Below are positions 61,551 to 64,000 of a stretch of 64,000 nucleotides of DNA, piece after piece; position 1 is the first letter of the stretch; the number at the start of each line of letters is the position of its first letter. A model generated the notes under the pieces. The model was not told the DNA's origin. It saw nothing but the letters and a program-made list of their open reading frames with translations, and did not search any database. Made by a program: the position numbers and the translations under genes. Source of the stretch: Streptomyces sp. GESEQ-35 (GTDB taxonomy: Bacteria > Actinomycetota > Actinomycetes > Streptomycetales > Streptomycetaceae); the NCBI RefSeq assembly GCF_017948485.1, contig NZ_JAFFSX010000033.1, positions 62,001-126,000 on the forward strand, in the 5' to 3' direction.

Positions 61551-62827
61551 GGGATCCTCCCTGCGCCCGCGCCGCGTGCCACCTCTCGGTCGGCCCGTTC
61601 AGCGCTGTCGATCTTTGTGTGCAGGGTAGGTGTCCAGCCGACGTCGGCCGTGAGGTCGCGTTCGCTGCCGGAGTTGTAGGCGTTGTGGATGGCCAGCAGG
61701 TCGACCGGATAGTCGTTGAACAGGGTGCCGGTCTGGTGCAGGGCGCTGCCGTTCCAGCTCTTCACGAGGTCGGCGGCCTCGATGTGGCCGGGGGTGTGGA
61801 AGGCGTTGTTCTCGGCGTGGACGGCGGACTCGGTGGAGATGCCCAGCGAGTACCGGTAGTCGTCCTTCGCGATGTACCGGTTGTTGTAGAGGTGCACCTG
61901 GCCGAAGCGGACGCGCGGTGCGCGCTGGACGACGGACTCGAACTCGTTGTGGTGCAGGGTCACCCGGAGCTTGCCGCGATCGCCCGTCGCCGAGTCACTG
62001 CTGCCGATCAGCATCGCCTTGTCGTGGTCGGCGAACCGGCTCCAGGAGACGGTGACCAGGTCGGAGCCGTTGGTGATGTCCAGCAGTCCGTCGTGGCGCA
62101 GGTAGTTGCGGGCGAAGTAGGTGGGTTCCGCGGCGTCGGGGTGGCCCTTGTCGCTCGCCGTGATGTGGTCGATCCAGACGTGGGTGGCGCCGGTCAGCCA
62201 CAGGTTGTCGTACGCCGTCTTCCAGTCGCCGAGGCCGCCGGTGTTGGGCTGCCAGACGGGGAAGCAGTCGTAGGCGTCGCGGAGTTCGAGGTTGCGGACG
62301 ATGACGTTCTCGGCGTTCTTGATCTGGAGGCTTGCGCCTTTCAGGACGGCGCCTTCGAGCCCGACGATCGTCGTGTTGGAGCCGACGTTCAGGACGACGT
62401 GTTCGGCCTGCCGCGCCGCGGACGCCTGGCGGGCGTCTTCCTGCGGGCCGCTCGGTTTCGCCGCACCCCAGGTGCGGGGGTCGTACGCGGACAGGTACTT
62501 CCTCGGGCTGTAGCCGTCGGTGGCGTAGTCGGCGCAGTCCAGGTGGTCGCCGTCGTCGTCCGTGTTGGCGTCGATCGTCCCGGCGATCCTGATGATCTTC
62601 GGGGTGTCGCTGCCGCCGGCGAGGGCGCGGACCAGTTCGGCGCGGTCGGTGACGGTGAAGACGTGGGCCTCGTCGGCCCTGCTGCCTCCCGTGGTGCCGG
62701 TGCCGTACGCCGCCCAGCCGTCGTTCGGGGCCAGGGTGTCGCGGCTGATGTCACGGGCCTCGGCGTGGGCGGGGACGCAGAGCACACCCAACAGGGCTGT
62801 GACAGCCATGATCTGACGGAGTCTCAT
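61547..62827 (-). CDS. Secreted PL1-family pectate lyase (third of three)
   Basis: The ATG at 62827 overlaps the permease stop as ATGA. The 426-residue product has a signal peptide (RQIMAVTALLGVLCVPAHA). PL1 motifs: LAPNDGWAAYGTGTTGGSRA, IVGLEGAVLKGASLQIKNAE, HVWIDHITASDKGHPDA and RAPRVRFGQVHLYNNRY. It is a close relative of the protein at 53988. It is unusual that an extracellular lyase is translationally coupled to an ABC permease gene. Confidence 0.92.
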   Translation of the reverse strand: MRLRQIMAVTALLGVLCVPAHAEARDISRDTLAPNDGWAAYGTGTTGGSRADEAHVFTVTDRAELVRALAGGSDTPKIIRIAGTIDANTDDDGDHLDCADYATDGYSPRKYLSAYDPRTWGAAKPSGPQEDARQASAARQAEHVVLNVGSNTTIVGLEGAVLKGASLQIKNAENVIVRNLELRDAYDCFPVWQPNTGGLGDWKTAYDNLWLTGATHVWIDHITASDKGHPDAAEPTYFARNYLRHDGLLDITNGSDLVTVSWSRFADHDKAMLIGSSDSATGDRGKLRVTLHHNEFESVVQRAPRVRFGQVHLYNNRYIAKDDYRYSLGISTESAVHAENNAFHTPGHIEAADLVKSWNGSALHQTGTLFNDYPVDLLAIHNAYNSGSERDLTADVGWTPTLHTKIDSAERADREVARGAGAGRIP

Positions 62828-63723
62828 CCCTTCACCGCCCCCGCGCTGAAGCCGGTGATCAGCCACTTCTGGATGAAGGCGAACACGATCACCACGGGTA
62901 CGGCCGCGATGATGCCGCCCGCGGCGAGCGCGCCGAGGTCGACGCTGTCCGCGCTCATCAGGGTGTTGAGGCCGACGGGGATGGTCTGCTTGTCCTGGTT
63001 GTTGAGGAACATCAGGGCGAACAGGAAGTGGTTCCAGGAGTGCACGAAGGCGAAGGAGCCGACGGCGATCAGACCGGGGCGCAGCAGCGGCAGGACGACG
63101 ATCCGGAAGGCGGTCATCCTGTTGCAGCCGTCGACCCAGGCGGCCTCCTCCAGGGAGTACGGCACGTTCTTGATGAAGTTGCTGATGAGGATGATCGACA
63201 GGGGTAGCTGGAAGACCGTCTCCGCGAGGATGACGCTGCCCAGCGAGTTGATCATCTGTAGTTCGGCGAAGATCTCGAACAGCGGCACCAGGAGCAGCGC
63301 GCCCGGCACGAACTGGGAGCACAGCAGCCCCAGCATGAAGGCCCGCTTGATCTTGAAGTCGAACCGGGCGAGGGCGTATCCGCCGGCCAGCGCGACGAGC
63401 GTCGTCATCAGCAGGGTCGCGACGCCGACGAGCACGCTGTTCTGGAAGTAGGTGCCGAAGGCCCGGTCCGTCCACACCTTCTCGAAGTGGTCGAAGGTCA
63501 TCGGCCAGGGCACCAGCGAGGTGGAGCCGGCCGGGCGGAGCGCGAAGAGCAGGATCCAGTAGAAGGGGATCAGGGTGAAGATCAGGTAGATCCCCAGCGG
63601 GAGGTAGATCTGCCAGCGCGGGGCCTCGTCCCAGGCGCGGCGGTGCTTCGCCGGACGCTGCGGCTCGGGGCCCGGGCGGCGCGCGGCCGGCGCGACCGCG
63701 GTGGCCTCTTGGGTGGTGCTCAC
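62824..63723 (-). CDS. Sugar ABC transporter permease (second subunit)
   Basis: This 299-residue CUT1-type permease has six helices, a basic Pro-rich N-terminus, and the EAA coupling loop (EEAAWVDGCNRMTAFRIVVL). It forms the membrane channel with the permease encoded at 63720-64000. The GTG at 63723 overlaps the upstream permease stop as GTGA. No dedicated ATPase gene is seen in the window, so a shared MsiK-type ATPase is likely (inference). Confidence 0.93.
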   Translation of the reverse strand: MSTTQEATAVAPAARRPGPEPQRPAKHRRAWDEAPRWQIYLPLGIYLIFTLIPFYWILLFALRPAGSTSLVPWPMTFDHFEKVWTDRAFGTYFQNSVLVGVATLLMTTLVALAGGYALARFDFKIKRAFMLGLLCSQFVPGALLLVPLFEIFAELQMINSLGSVILAETVFQLPLSIILISNFIKNVPYSLEEAAWVDGCNRMTAFRIVVLPLLRPGLIAVGSFAFVHSWNHFLFALMFLNNQDKQTIPVGLNTLMSADSVDLGALAAGGIIAAVPVVIVFAFIQKWLITGFSAGAVKG

Positions 63724-64000
63724 TTGTCCTCACCTCCGAACTTGCTCAGCCGCAGATAGACCATCGAGCAGAAGAGCAGGATCACGAACGCGACCGTGGT
63801 CAGGGCCGACGCATAGCCGAAGTTGTGGGCGTCGACGCTGGTGTTGGCGATGTAGAGCGGGAGTGTCGTGGTCTCGCCGGCCGGTCCGCCGCCGGTGAGC
63901 GTGTAGAGCAGGTCGACGTTGTTGAACTCCCACACCGCGCGCAGCAGCGTGGACAGGATGATCGCGTCCTTCAGATGGGGCAGCGTGATGTGCCAGAACT
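63720..64000 (-). CDS. Sugar ABC transporter permease (first subunit), C-terminal part
   Basis: The gene runs off the window edge; only the last 92 residues are seen (starting FWHITLPHLKDAIILSTLLR). It has the EAA-loop-following helix sequence and VWEFNNVDLLYTLTGGGPAG, typical of CUT1 MalF-type permeases. It is upstream of the second permease with GTGA overlap. The 5' end and any upstream binding-protein or regulator genes lie outside the window. Confidence 0.9.
   Translation of the reverse strand, partial: FWHITLPHLKDAIILSTLLRAVWEFNNVDLLYTLTGGGPAGETTTLPLYIANTSVDAHNFGYASALTTVAFVILLFCSMVYLRLSKFGGEDK

Overview
The window is chromosomal DNA from a high-GC actinobacterium, almost certainly a Streptomyces. 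The signs are strong GC bias at third codon positions, many GTG starts, ATGA/GTGA start-stop overlaps inside operons, ECF sigma factors, a sortase substrate with an LAETG motif, and the order cobalamin genes - secreted proteins - ectABCD, which I remember as the S. coelicolor arrangement (from memory, not checked).

Region 1 (1-15457) is a cobalamin biosynthesis block. In order it holds the cobQ 3' end, cobN, a ChlI/ChlD-type chelatase subunit, cobO, cobB, cobI, an antisense ZIP metal transporter, cobM, cobL, a cbiG-cobJ fusion, a His-tailed cbiX and cobC. Most neighbours overlap by 1-4 bases. Both a late (CobN) and an early (CbiX) metal chelatase are present. Region 2 (15458-23490) has a sortase-type surface protein, a secreted serine hydrolase, an amidohydrolase downstream of a polar amino-acid ABC transporter, a class V aminotransferase and a DinB-like protein. 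Region 3 (23491-26959) is the ectoine/5-hydroxyectoine operon ectABCD.

Region 4 (26960-46056) is mixed: an ECF sigma factor with a zinc-finger anti-sigma, a class V PLP enzyme, a DsbA/FrnE protein, a divergent GlxA-type regulator and MFS pump, two histidine kinase/response regulator pairs, a ketoglutaric semialdehyde dehydrogenase divergent from an IclR regulator, a penicillin-binding protein and a purine permease. Region 5 (46057-64000) begins with a SigE-family sigma factor and a membrane protein that could be its anti-sigma. It continues as a pectin and arabinan degradation locus: pectate lyases of PL3, PL9-like and PL1 type (three PL1), a pectinesterase, two GH43 proteins, and a sugar ABC transporter operon that also encodes a Gfo/Idh oxidoreductase and a PmoA-like protein. 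One PL9-like gene is frameshifted in its signal peptide, and a second is an internally deleted remnant.

The most unusual observation is a family of six related dispersed repeats (core: a GCGCCCC/GGGGCGC hairpin followed by a conserved tail). Five lie at gene 3' ends. The sixth sits in frame inside the ATPase domain of a histidine kinase. Other structures not explained by genes are a 22-bp perfect inverted repeat with a 66-nt spacer, several operator-like palindromes, and a possible ECF promoter in front of the PL3 gene. I saw no tRNA, rRNA, CRISPR array, insertion sequence or recognisable riboswitch.
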